DNA of 64,000 nucleotides, taken from NCBI GenBank assembly GCA_028023455.1, contig JAQFVV010006246.1:2405501-2469500 (forward strand), written 5' to 3'. The first letter of the stretch is position 1. The number at the start of each line of letters is the position of its first letter. A model generated the notes under the pieces. The model was not told the DNA's origin. It made no database searches and saw only the letters and a list, made by a program, of their open reading frames with translations. Source of the DNA: Epiperipatus broadwayi (taxonomy: Eukaryota > Onychophora > Udeonychophora > Euonychophora > Peripatidae). The translations under genes were made by a program, and so were the position numbers. Shown here piece by piece: positions 1-11,079 of this stretch.

Positions 1-869
1 ATCATACAGTGTTGTGAAAATGCTAACATAAAATAGGAAAATGTTATTTATTATTTCGAAATAATCCTCAATTTAAATACTGGAAGGTAATAATTATCAT
101 CATAATAAAAAAATGTTTATAATTATCCTTAATTAGTTTATTTCACTATTTAGTTATTTATTAATCATTCATAATAATGTTGAAGTTTTCACTCTTTTAA
201 GAGAAGCTAATACAAAACATTGTTTAGATGATATTTGCATATTGCGCTTATTTATTTTGCCTCAGAATTCTTTACTGGATTCAATTGCAGGCTTCAATGT
301 TAGAAGTGTTACTCTACTAACAGAAGATAACTAGATTATTAGGTTGCCTCGTTGCATACTATATAATAGTGAAAATCAATACTAACAGGTAAAAAATATC
401 CTTTACTCATTTACTCATCTACATAAAGATGATTAACTCCATTTAACTTTGAGGTTGAAACCTAGAAATTCATAAAACATAATATTTGCAATATAGCAGT
501 TTTATGTAAGTTTAATAGTTTCTTACATTTATACAACCTAAACCTAAAGTAAATTCCATTAATCTGTTTCAATCTCAACAATAATAATATTAAATAAAAC
601 TATTTCCTGTATTTCAGCATAGTAATATCTGAGAAAACTATTGTATGAACAACAACTATAATATTAACTAAGAAATAACCAATTTTATAAAAATGCATTA
701 AATAATACTCCAACAGTTGTGATGATTTAAAATTTATCACACCAAAATATTAATACTTCGAAAATATTTCTGAGTTCTTGGGAATTTCCAAGCACTTTTA
801 AAATAACAGCATCACAGATGATATAATGCACCGATCAGTTTTGTCTGTTCATATAACAAGATCTAGCAT
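1..869. other. AT-rich non-coding DNA
   Basis: No coding potential and no RNA gene recognised. The stretch is AT-rich with scattered short homopolymers. It lies upstream of the first visible CUB exon and is probably intron or upstream flank of that gene (inference). Confidence 0.5.
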
Positions 870-1380
870 CTAGGCAAAAGTATCTTGAGTCCAATCATGC
901 GCAAGATACATAAGTCAGGAACACTCATGAACTTTGCCCTATTTGCCAGATCTACCTATTTATGACGAATAATCCCGATGATACCGATCTACTTTATCTC
1001 TCTCCGCCAGCATCACAAAGTGGAGACACAAAAATACTCTAATTTGAAATCATATAATGAAACATTTTAATATAACTTATAAGTTTGACTCATTTAAAGA
1101 TGTGACCTTTCACATTGATTATATATATATATATTGTAACGGAAACACGACAATCGAAAGCTTAACTTTCCTTTTATTTATATATAATGGGGAATTCTTA
1201 AAATTCAAGATCGTCCACTTTCCTTCACCGCAAGCAGAGAGAACATACAGACATAAACAAGTCTATATCTGTACTTGACCAAACCTGTAACTATAAGGGT
1301 ATAGCCCCAGGTTATCTTTCCCGGTCAACTATCTCTCGACTGCTGTAAGATTTAACAGAGTTACATATAGAACACTATTA
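870..1380 (+). repeat. dispersed repeat, copy 1 (partial)
   Basis: Positions 870-1030 match 40725-40905. Shared landmarks in the same order are AGGCAAAAGTA, CTTGAG, a degenerate CATGCGCAAGATA/CATGAGATA block, GCCCTATTTG and an A-rich block after CAGCATC. The match is imperfect, so this is an old copy. The following 1100-1380, which includes (AT)n followed by TGTAACGG, resembles the boundary of other family members (see 40530). No protein was recognised, including in the 73-codon frame at 1057-1278. It may be the leader or end of an LTR retrotransposon or a SINE-like element; the class is unresolved. Confidence 0.45.
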
Positions 1381-4290
1381 AAAACATCTGCTTGGAAAGC
1401 CATTCAAAAATGCTTTATAAAATTACATATTTCTCATAAACATGAATATGGGAGGCTATTTAAACATGATATTGACTATATTCTGAGCTATACAATCAAT
1501 TACTGTGATAAATATATTTGCTTAACTATAAAAAGTAGTGCCAATAAATTTTTTACAGTTTTAAACTTTCTACTTTAACTTTATACCACTAATTGCATAG
1601 GTAGGGTGATATAAAAAAATTCACTACTACAGGCATCACATTGAGAAAAACAAAAACAATTTAATAATACATCTACATATGGAATTATTTCAAGTTGATT
1701 AACAGAAAGACTCACTGAATATAACAATCTATATTATTAAAAGGGTGATCAAACTAATTGATATTTGTCATATTTCCAAATCACTTTTATTATCAATCCC
1801 TATAAGCATCAGCAAAGTTTGCTATTAAAATTATAAAGCCTGAATCACATGGATTTTATGCACTACTTTCTTCTTTCCAGAGAAAGAATACTTTTTTTAA
1901 AAAAGATCCATACAGAAACATCCACCTTCAGTTCACTACAACATATTCCAAGTTAAAATTCAGTAAAAATGCTTAAACTCTCAAAGTGAATGGCATACAG
2001 TATAAAAAATACACAAAACAATATATATATATATTGTGGAGTTAGATGAGCAGATAAATTGAGTATCAAATTTTGACTCAACTTAGTAACTAATTTATTA
2101 ATATTAAATAAAACAGATAAAATCGACAATCATCATTTAAAACCCAAATCACATATCATAGAAATATAATATTAAGATGTAGATGAAAAAAAATCCTAAT
2201 TTTTTCTTTGAGTTACACATAATTACGTAGTTATATGCACATATATTATCAAAAAAATAAGAAGAGCATGAACTTTTTACCCTACAACTGCTCTTTTAAA
2301 ATCTTTAAATTGCTCAATTTATTATTGGCTGAGTGAATTCAAATGTAAAGTTTGATTAGTCAATTAAAAAACTCATCAGTAAAAATATATTCATCTTTTA
2401 ATGTTATATTTATTTTAGTTTCATTTGTAAAAAGTATATTAATAATTTTTTAGGTTATGAAAGTAAATGAAATGAAATGTTAATTATTTTATTTTGCATA
2501 GTAATGTTTAAGCTTTTAATATAAAATTTTATTATTCCACATACCCACATTTATATATGTATATGTGTGTGTGTATAGTAAGATCATAATTTATATTAAA
2601 CAATGCTACATATTAGATGTTTAAGATGTACTAAAATTTAAAATAAAACAACTTTGCTTTCTGGGATGTATGGTTTTCTTTTCCTTATCACATTATATTT
2701 GATTTTAAAAAAAATATCTGGACCTAAGTTTTCTTAAATAGTTCAAATAAGAAAATGTTTTAATTTGTTAGTACACTTATATTTCAATCTTCCAGCATAC
2801 TTTCCATGTGTAAAACTATAAAACTGAAGGCCCAAGGATTTAGCTTTATTGATGTTTACAAGATTGCTTTTTTCATTAAGAAGGCATTTGCATACAGAAC
2901 AATGTTATACAGGATTACATGTGTTGCTGATGGAAAAAGATCAGTGTACTAACAGCTCTTTTACTTCATTTTGCTTTTTTAATCATTCTAGGAAATAGCA
3001 GTTTTGCAAAACAGAATTCATAATACATGCAATAGCAATGTTTATTTCCTGTAAGCAATCGACAGCACTCTGTAATGATATTTGGTTGTGCAGTTTTAAC
3101 CAGCTTTTCAGAGCAGAGCTTCAATTAACTTTTTCTGCCAATGGTTTTGTTTAGCAATACAGCATGCCACTTTCTAATCTCTACTTTAGTTTTAAAATTT
3201 AATACACATAAAAAGAAATTGCAGTCAATTTTGTCTTATCATTATTTTTTTCCAACTAAATTCCCAGATAAATCTTAGTAAAATAAAATATCAAATATAT
3301 ATATATTCGAATATCTCACTTTGATAAGAGAAAACTGGTAATCAAAAAAATATTCTTCGATAATTTTACCCATTTTAATTAATTACATACACGACAATAA
3401 AAAGCAAACCTAATTTTCACTTTCTAACGTTTTTGACAAATAAGACAAAGTAAAATACTCCGATTTTTCATTTATTTGTGATAAAAAAAATATAAATAAA
3501 ATAAGGTATATGTAAAAATTGCAGAAAATTCTTGCACTGAATATTTTATTGCACATGAATAAATTGCACATACCATATATTATATCTACAAACATTTTTA
3601 GTCTGAATCTATGTTTATTTTAAAATATTTTTCTAGCTCATTAATAAATTAATATTTATAGAACTGATACTAAAGGTATTTGATCATCATCCCATATATA
3701 TACATTGTAACATTGAAAAATAAGTCGTATAAATTTAATTGAAATATAGAGTTCAAATATATATATATATAACAATAATAACTGACCATCTGCTGATGAT
3801 GATTAGCATTGAAGGTAATGTAAGTATAATCTTTCCAAAGTATTTTTAATTTATTAGTTTAGATTTAATTTAAAATTAATATTTTAGGCATAATTTTTTT
3901 TTAAAATACAAAGCTTAACCATCATTGTTGCATGTCTCTCAGTGGATTGCCTTTCTTATCATGATTAGTAATATATTAAAGCTTATGTATGGGATGAGTT
4001 TGAAAAACAAAAACAAATTAATAAAAATAATTTATTTATACATATGAAATTATTGCTTATACTTTTGCAATTACTACAAAATAAATACAATACAAAATAT
4101 TGAAAAGCATGAAAAAATGATTATAAATATTAAAAAAACAATGTAATAGATCTTAACCTGTATTTAGATCTTGGTCATTAAAAAAATGACAACTAACATT
4201 ATTAGTAACATCATCATAAAATTTAAAAAAATAAATATGTGATTACTCATTAACTTTAAAGAATAAACTGATTTTTTTTTTCATGTCAGA
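1381..4290. other. non-coding DNA with microsatellites
   Basis: No gene seen. There are short (AT)n runs near 2020, 3295 and 3755 and a (GT)n tract near 2565. The 61-codon minus frame near 3500 shows only low-complexity aromatic and leucine-rich translation. Positions 2424-2475 hold a fragment of a repeat listed separately. Confidence 0.5.
2424..2475 (+). repeat. fragment of the 0.6-kb CCAAT/CRE repeat family
   Basis: About 50 bp (GTAAAAAGTATATTAATAAT followed by a GGTTATGAAAGT block) match the left end of the 0.6-kb element seen complete at 45903-46512 (plus) and 38988-39600 (minus). It is a truncated third copy that supports this being a dispersed family. Confidence 0.6.
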
Positions 4291-4306
4291 GAGGAAAGAA
4301 ATTAAA

Positions 4307-4790
4307 ATGGCTATGATTGGCTCACTAGAAGAGTTTGATCAAGTCTATCTTGAAAATTATTCATCCTATAGGGATCAAGTGCTTTCCTGTATGCAGGCTA
4401 ATCAAATCAATGCTTGTCTTAAAAATAGCCACATTTGTGTCTATATGTGAATCTCAGATCTATAAGCATTGCTTGCACAGGCCTCCCCCATGCTTCAGTT
4501 TGAGCTTGATTTAGGTAAAGCATTATCTCTACTGACTTTTTTGTTCCAAACCCCTAAAAAATTGCAGAGATTTTGTTATTAAATTTAGGAGTCTTGCATT
4601 AAATTGTAGTTTGGGAGATTTTCTCAAGTCAACAAAGCCTTGAGGAGAACTTTTTATTTGTGTAATGGAAGACCACAACTTTAGGATCAAACTGTTTATG
4701 GATCCTGATATCACTTTTAATTCAGCTGTTTCTCAGGCTACACTAGCTGAATATACAATGAATCAAACCACTCCATTAAATCGAAGTAGT
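4307..4790 (+). pseudogene. gag remnant of a K02A2.6-type Gypsy element
   Basis: The first 47 codons are open and start MAMIGSLEEFD, a typical N-terminus for this gag type. After a stop at about 4448 the frame is broken repeatedly. A later frame reads EDHNFRIKLF then DPDITFNSAVSQAT, which aligns with the end of the capsid domain of these gags (LxxPDLTFxxAxxxA). Non-functional. Confidence 0.6.
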
Positions 4791-5197
4791 CCCAGCATTA
4801 AATCCATAGATCAGAAAGTCATATTGTTTAAATATTTATTATAGACTTGATAAGCCTATGACATTCACTCACCAAATAATTACTTTGGGATACAGTGTGT
4901 AGATATTGTAAGCATGTCAATCATATAGAAGCTACTATTTTCTAAAAAAGAAAAAGCTCTCAGAAAAGAATCATAAATCCATTCCAAAAATCCAGAATAA
5001 AAATCAACAATGTGTGAATAATGTGAGAGCATTGATTCAGTGTTCAGAAGTAGAGATATTAATAATATGTCAATAACAATAGAAATTGACACTGATTTTG
5101 CAATAAACCATTGTATCACAAAAGATAAAAACTATAATTAATAGAAAAAAAATAATCATCTGCATCCTAGCAGAATAATTATTGACTACCAAGGCAA

Positions 5198-5345
5198 TTG
5201 AATATCACTCTTGGATCAAAGTTATGCCTAGTAAAACAATTTATTTGCCTTTTTGTTGTATCTGCTGGTAAGCATAGCAATTTTTTAGGTTGTGACTGGT
5301 TCGGGCACTTGGGCTTTACAATGACTAAAGTGAACCAGCTCACAA
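5198..5345 (+). pseudogene. retropepsin C-terminal remnant (Gypsy)
   Basis: An open frame holds SAGKHSNFLGCDWFGHLGF, matching the hinge after the aspartic protease in Gypsy polyproteins (GxxLLGRDWL then a short linker to RT). The catalytic DTG part is not recognisable upstream. It belongs to the decayed element at 4295-5860. Confidence 0.55.
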
Positions 5346-5373
5346 AAATAAAATCAAGAGGATCTGCCCAGAA

Positions 5374-5796
5374 TTGGCTGATAAACTGGTTTTGAACTTA
5401 ACCCTAGTCCTATGCTGTATGTTCAAGGAAAATCAAATAAGTTCAGTATTTGTAATCAAATTAAAAGGATTACAAATCATGACAGTGGTTGTTCAAGTAG
5501 CTGGGACAATAAATCATAGATACAGAAACCAGCTAGGTATAAATTGTAAATCAACATTCAACATTAAAGAGTCATCATTGAACAGTGAAGAGTCACCAGC
5601 TATCAGTGTTAAGTCATCAGCCAACAATGAAGAACCATCAGAGAACAATGAAGCTTCATTATCCAACTGTAATGAGTCTATAAAGTTCAAGGTCAGTGAA
5701 TGTTCTGATAAAAAAGTCATCAAACCTTTTATGAATTCAGAAAGCAATCAAGAACATCAACCAAAGTTTCTGAATAACTACATTCTGCACAGATAA
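5374..5796 (+). pseudogene. integrase C-terminus and acidic/serine tail of a Gypsy polyprotein
   Basis: A 140-codon open frame. The early part includes VVVQVAGTINHRYRNQL, which resembles the last strands of a Gypsy integrase C-terminal domain, where V-G-G then (W/R)KRHxxQL is usual. The rest is rich in Ser, Asn and Glu, like the disordered tail of these polyproteins, with several near-repeats of an ESS/EEPS pattern. The integrase zinc-binding and DDE core are absent. The opposite-strand 77-codon frame at 5514-5747 is a shadow of this one. Confidence 0.45.
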
Positions 5797-5860
5797 TTTT
5801 AGCCAGAGGAAGGGAATGTTGCATCTCATCTTCAACTAATGCAGATTTTATTTTATTTTG

Positions 5861-7024
5861 ATTGGATTGAACATTTATTGTTATGACCCAATAGATATAT
5901 AAATAAATAACATATATCCAATCATAGAAACAGGCCAATGGATGATAGTGTTTAGTGAATTTAATTGCTCTCATTAGAGATTTAATTACACATAATCAAT
6001 GCAGTTGAACATGAAGGGAGATAGCAATCATCTACTCTCAGATGTAAATGGCTGTGCACACATTGTCTACTATATAGTTAAAGTACTGAGGCAAATTCAA
6101 ACTAGAAGCCTCTACAATTTAAATCAGATGCAAGGGAAGTTGTCACAGTATATCTGGAAGTGTCACAATACTTACTCAAGAGGCAAATAGTCATGATATA
6201 GCTGGAAGTGGTAAATAAAACTATATGTATATCTGAAATCCCTTACATGAATCGTAGAATGATAACTAAATTCTATACCAAGTCAATAGTATTAGGCAAA
6301 GATATAAGAGTTATATATGTTGTAAATAAACATTTGTATATTTGTTGTATTGAAGAAATTTTGAAATGTATTTTTATGAGGTCATGTTTATCATAATCGC
6401 ATATAAAAACAATAAGATTTAAATAATAATGATCATGATTAGATTATAGTCATAACATATATGAAAATATTTAAAGTTTATCTTTAGTTTCTGCAATTAA
6501 TAATACAATGTTTATGAACTTAGATTATAAATACTTGACATGTTATCCCTTAGTTAACTAATTCATGTGGGATTTTTTATGTATCTTATTTTTAATAATA
6601 TATGTAAATGCTCTTTATAATTATTTATCATAAAAGCTACCTGACTGCACCATTGTGGTCACATTAGCATATGCTCTCCCATAATTTTCAGTAATACAAC
6701 ATGCTTTTGCAACCTTTATTATATCAGATAAAACAAAACATTCTGCTTTATTTGCAACATAAATATACAAAAATTATACAATATCTATATATTTGTTTAA
6801 CTAATACTTATGTTAAATATAACATTAATAATAAGATAAAAAAAGTATAATGTATGTCTTCATTCAATTCTATTTATCCCACACAGATGTACATGTAACT
6901 TGTTTATATAAAATTTAAGAATAAAAATTTTCTTGTTTATTTTATACTATATTTTTTATTTATTCTTTTAACTTTATATTTATAACCTTGAACCAAATTT
7001 TACTTATATATTTTAGAGGGTTTG
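5861..7024. other. non-coding DNA
   Basis: No recognisable gene. Two short frames at 5999-6190 and 6208-6396 have no family resemblance. A short direct repeat (GTCACAGTATATCTGGAAGTG and a partial second copy) lies near 6140-6215. The first part may be the 3' untranslated end of the Gypsy relic (inference). Confidence 0.45.
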
Positions 7025-7683
7025 ATCTCAGATTTTCACATGATCTTCAAGCATCCATGCTATCTCATATCGCTGATACACTTGATCATAAACATGTAGA
7101 ATAGATAAATAATCACCAATATATGTATTTCATGCTAAACCAGCACTCATCAGTTGGTCCAGATTATCATCCCTACACATATATACTATCAAAGCTCAGC
7201 TTATATTAAGATAGCCAATCTTCATACTTTAATGGACAGTATTTTGTAGAAAAAAAATCATATTTCCAAAATATAGTGCTTTCAGGTCTGTCCATCCCTC
7301 ATATATGTACGTAAATGGACTATGTCTTGTATATGAGGAGTCAAAGTGACTTGTGGTCAACATGGATAGGATGTGCAGGTTGGCACTAAGGTGGGCTTTA
7401 AGCATTCCATCATCAGATTTTCAATGAAATGGATTGCTGAAGATTTGTGGAATGGAGTAGTTTGAAACCTGTCCATTAAAGTATGAAGATTGGCTATCTT
7501 AATATAAGCTGAGCTTTGATTGTATATATGTGTGGGGATGATAAACTGGACCAACAGACGAGTGCTGATTTAGCATGAAATATGTACATTGATGATTATT
7601 AATCAATTCAACATATTTGTGATCAAGTATATCAGCGATATGAGATAGCATGCATGGTTGAGGGTCATGTGAAAGTCTGAGAT
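7025..7683. repeat. large inverted repeat (foldback), 215-bp arms
   Basis: The left arm 7025-7239 and right arm 7469-7683 are reverse complements with scattered mismatches. The best core is the stretch containing AGATAGCCAATCTTCATACT on the left and its complement near 7480-7505. The loop is 229 bp (7240-7468). Outer ends read ATCTCAGA and its complement TCTGAGAT. No transposase was seen, so this may be a foldback or non-autonomous DNA transposon, or an inverted pair of a SINE-like repeat. The 65-codon frame at 7357-7554 lies across the right arm and is not considered real. Confidence 0.8.
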
Positions 7684-9103
7684 ATATTACATATATAAGT
7701 GCAGGTGTGAAAAAGCTCTCTTGAAAAAAAATTATTATTTTAGTAAATATGTCAATAAGATTTAAAAATCATAAAGTATAACCTGAGATGTAAAGAATCT
7801 TTCACATACTTTTTACACAGATAATGAATATTTTTTACATATTTTTTAATAATGAGTTGATAATATTAATTATGATTTTATATGACAACCTGGAATAAAA
7901 GACTATTTTGAATTCTTATGCTCCAGTCCATTAATGTAAAGACTGATCAATATCCTTGCTTCTATAGGAAGTATAGCAAATGAATATATATTGACAAAAT
8001 TAAATAGCCTTAGACAAAGTAATTGTTGCAAAGTATAATGCAAAAACTTAAAGTCATGTGAGTAAATCCATAACTAAAAGTAATTGCTTGAGAAGTAATC
8101 CTATTTTGTTCACCTTATTTTAACAAAAATAAATAATTACATTAATGTAAATGTTTCAAAATTGTTTACGCATCTGCAGCTCAGATAATATATTGCTCAA
8201 TAAATGATTTGAAGTGCCAATAATAATTGTATTTTTTTTTCTTTAAAACTTTTATTTTCTTGCATTATTATTTTCCATATATGTGAGGTAATTAATAAGA
8301 TGACCAGATAATAGATATATTATAAAGTAGAGAACGAAATCACATCATCAACCATAGAAATTTAATTATATGTAGTTGGTTTGTGCTTTCTCATTATTCA
8401 TGTTCATTTCATCTTGACAACACATTCAAATCACTGATTTTTTTTTTTGTTTTTTGTTTTCACAGTGGAGCTGAGTGTGATAAGAATTATGCCATTCACT
8501 TTACTATTGATAATATAATTACCATGTAACTAAGCATTGACCAAACATTTTATTATTATATTAAGATAAGTCTCAAGGCTGATGATGTGGAAGTAATTTT
8601 AATTCATTATTTATATTTGTTATCAGATAATCATATCAATTTTTTTCTCTTTCTGCAGTGGTTTATAATTGAATAGTTTACTGAAAAATACTTATATTCT
8701 AGAGAATCGTATCCTACATTTTTATTTAAAAGAATTTGTAAAAAATATTTCTTAAAAATTAGATTTCACATTAGTGTCAATACACCCAGCAAATCTTTAA
8801 CAATATACATAATTTAAAAAAAATGCTTAGAGGATATCACTTCTTAGTTAGGATTCACTAACTTGAATGAGTCATAACAACATATTTTTTAATAATTATC
8901 AGGAATATTTATTATGTACAAATAAAACATTTTAATAAGTTTTTCAATACAAATAGGTATTTTTTGTTTTTATCAATTCTATCACCATTACATTAAATGT
9001 AAACATGCTAATGACTTTGGAATTTTTAGTTTTTGAAAAATATTTTCTTTACTTAAGTATACATTGTAATGTTGTTGTTGTTGTTGTTTTTTTTTTATTG
9101 TAG
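7684..9103. other. non-coding DNA upstream of the first CUB exon
   Basis: Intron sequence. It ends in (GTT)6 at 9070-9087, a T-run and the acceptor TTGTAG at 9098-9103. No other exon recognised; in particular no segment encoding the N-terminal half of the CUB domain that the next exon completes. Confidence 0.55.
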
Positions 9104-9285
9104 CCTTTGTACTAATGATTATATAGAAATTCATGATGGAAGTACAGCAAATTCTCCTCTTCTTGGGATATATTGTGGTTTCACAACTCCAAATAGACTA
9201 CAGTCTTCCTCCAATGCTATGTATATACGGTTTCATTCTGATGCTAGTTATTCCTATAAAGGATTTAAAGTTCGATATCAGATTG
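9104..9285 (+). CDS. CUB-domain exon (C-terminal half of a CUB domain)
   Basis: This 182-nt internal exon encodes the second half of a CUB domain: NDYIEIHDG (the acidic calcium-site loop of cbCUB domains), then LLGIYCG with the fourth conserved cysteine, then FHSDASYSYKGFKVRYQI, the final strands. The preceding Cys in CTNDY would be the third cysteine. Acceptor TTGTAG ends at 9103 and donor G|GTATGA follows 9285. The exon starts with the third base of a codon and ends one base into a codon (phase 1), which matches the next exon. CUB domains are extracellular protein- or ligand-binding modules. Multi-CUB proteins with CGG-type repeats include cubilin and tolloid-like proteins; which one this is cannot be decided from two domains. 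The N-terminal half must lie on an exon further upstream, outside the window or unrecognised. Confidence 0.88.
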
Positions 9286-11079
9286 GTATGAACAAAAATA
9301 GTATTATTTATTTATTAATTAAATTAATACATCCATCCAAAATGCATACTATAATTATTTAATCTATAAATCTAACACTGAAATAAAATTTTGATTAATA
9401 TACTAAATTATCCTATATCTTTATTCTATTTTTCAATAAAAATAATCATTTTGTATTATTATATTTATTACTTTAGGAATTTTGAAAAATTAAATGGAGG
9501 TAAAGCTTATATACCATGCAAATCAAAGAAGCACAAATATTTTTAGTTATGCTTCTCTTTTGAAAAATACTTAACTATTCTTCTTGATTGCTTTACTGTT
9601 AGTATAAATAAAATCTTTTTAAAGATTTATATCTACATAATTTGATTATAATTAATTCTCATATATGTGTGCGTTTTTGTATATAGACACGCACATAGAG
9701 ACGTACACAGCAACTGAATTGAATACTTTGGGAAGTTATCATTACTAAACTGATTGTGAGAACATATGTTAATAGCCCATCATACATAGGGAAATAGAAC
9801 ATTCTCTGTATCATAAGCAAAACATAAAATAAAAAAAACTTCCAAGTGCCATTTAGGCAGGAGCATCGACAAAATTTAAAAGTGTTTTTTTTTTTTATTA
9901 AGTTTATTTGAAGGATGAGGTTTTGGCTATGAAATTGATTATGATGGATTTATCTCTTGATGCTTAAGTAAGAAATAACTATTAAAACATGAGAGCAATA
10001 ATTATTAAATTATTATTGGGAACAAAGGAGTAATCAAATGTTTCAGGAAAGAGAGTAAACTATAATATTTAATAGAGAATAAAATAATTATCAATATCAT
10101 AACACTCTAGGTTTAAATCAAAAATATGTATCTTTAAATTCAATGCATAACATTTTAAATTTATACTTCTGCTTTTGTGTGTGTTATCGTTTTATTTTTT
10201 ATTGTACAAGAGAAAGGATTTAATAAAAGAAATAAAAAAAAAAACAAGATTGACAAAAAAATAAAAAATAAAATAGCCCTACCCACATGGAAAAATAAAT
10301 TAAACCATTCTATAAACTTCAGAATATCAAATTGTTGTTTGGATACAATCCGGGTTTTTTTTCTCTTTAGTTTTTTACTTCAACTACTGCTGCATTTGAC
10401 TATGTATTTACTCCAAGGTGTATATGGTTGACAATGTATTTCAGCATAATTTGCCAGACTGTATGCCAAGAAACCAACTAATCAAAATCCAATATTTAAA
10501 ATGAATTAATAATTTATATTGTACTTGTTAAAGCTACTGTAAAATTAATCAATATAAGTTATTCTGTTTAAACTGAGATTTAGACTCCAGACTTGCATAG
10601 GAATACATTTCAGTGAAGAAATAGATACTGTGCTAAAAGAGCTTTATAAGAAGCCTTTGTAAATATTCATGGTCTATATTTAGCACTTTGAATTAAATTC
10701 TGAACTATAAATTTCCATAAAAAATTTTTTTTGAAAAAAAAAAAGCATTTGTTATTTAGCATACTATATTTGCAACATTTCTAGCTTTTTTTACTTATAA
10801 GCTACCAATAGGGAATGCTTAGCTATATAAGTAATAATTTTAATAAATTTGATAAATTCAATATTTTTTTATTAATAAATAATAAGCAGTCATTCATAAA
10901 TTGATATGGCTATTCAAACTTAAAAATGAAAAAAGAGTGAGAAAGGGAGAAAAAACTATTTTAGAAACAAGCCTGTGATGACTATACAAACCAATATATA
11001 AACTACAAATGCGCCCATATATAAAATACACTGGTCCATTTTTTTTGTTTATTTCATATTTTTATGATGTCTTTTAATT

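Larger units (their letters stand above)
4295..5860 (+). mobile_element. decayed Ty3/Gypsy retrotransposon, internally deleted
   Basis: Three separate stretches match a Gypsy gag-pol order. The gag start (ATG at 4307) reads MAMIGSLEEFD, then a Y-R-D-x-V block and QANQI, like K02A2.6-type gypsy gags. The gag end at about 4701-4770 reads DPDITFNSAV, the usual end of this capsid type. A retropepsin C-terminal flank with FLGCDWFGHLGF lies at 5275-5330. The segment at 5374-5796 then resembles the end of an integrase. Reverse transcriptase, RNase H and the integrase core are missing, so a large internal deletion lies around 5340-5400. Many stops and frameshifts and no visible LTRs. Family knowledge: gag-PR-RT-RH-IN order. 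Confidence 0.65.

Noticed and set aside
1-9103. Upstream exon with the N-terminal half of the first CUB domain
   Set aside because: Looked for a CGG start and SPNYP-type sequence in phase with the 9104 exon (previous exon ending in phase 2); none found, so it probably lies before the window.
10177-10431. 84-codon lysine-rich frame
   Set aside because: Low-complexity poly-Lys/Asn followed by Leu-rich sequence in intronic AT-rich DNA; no family resemblance.
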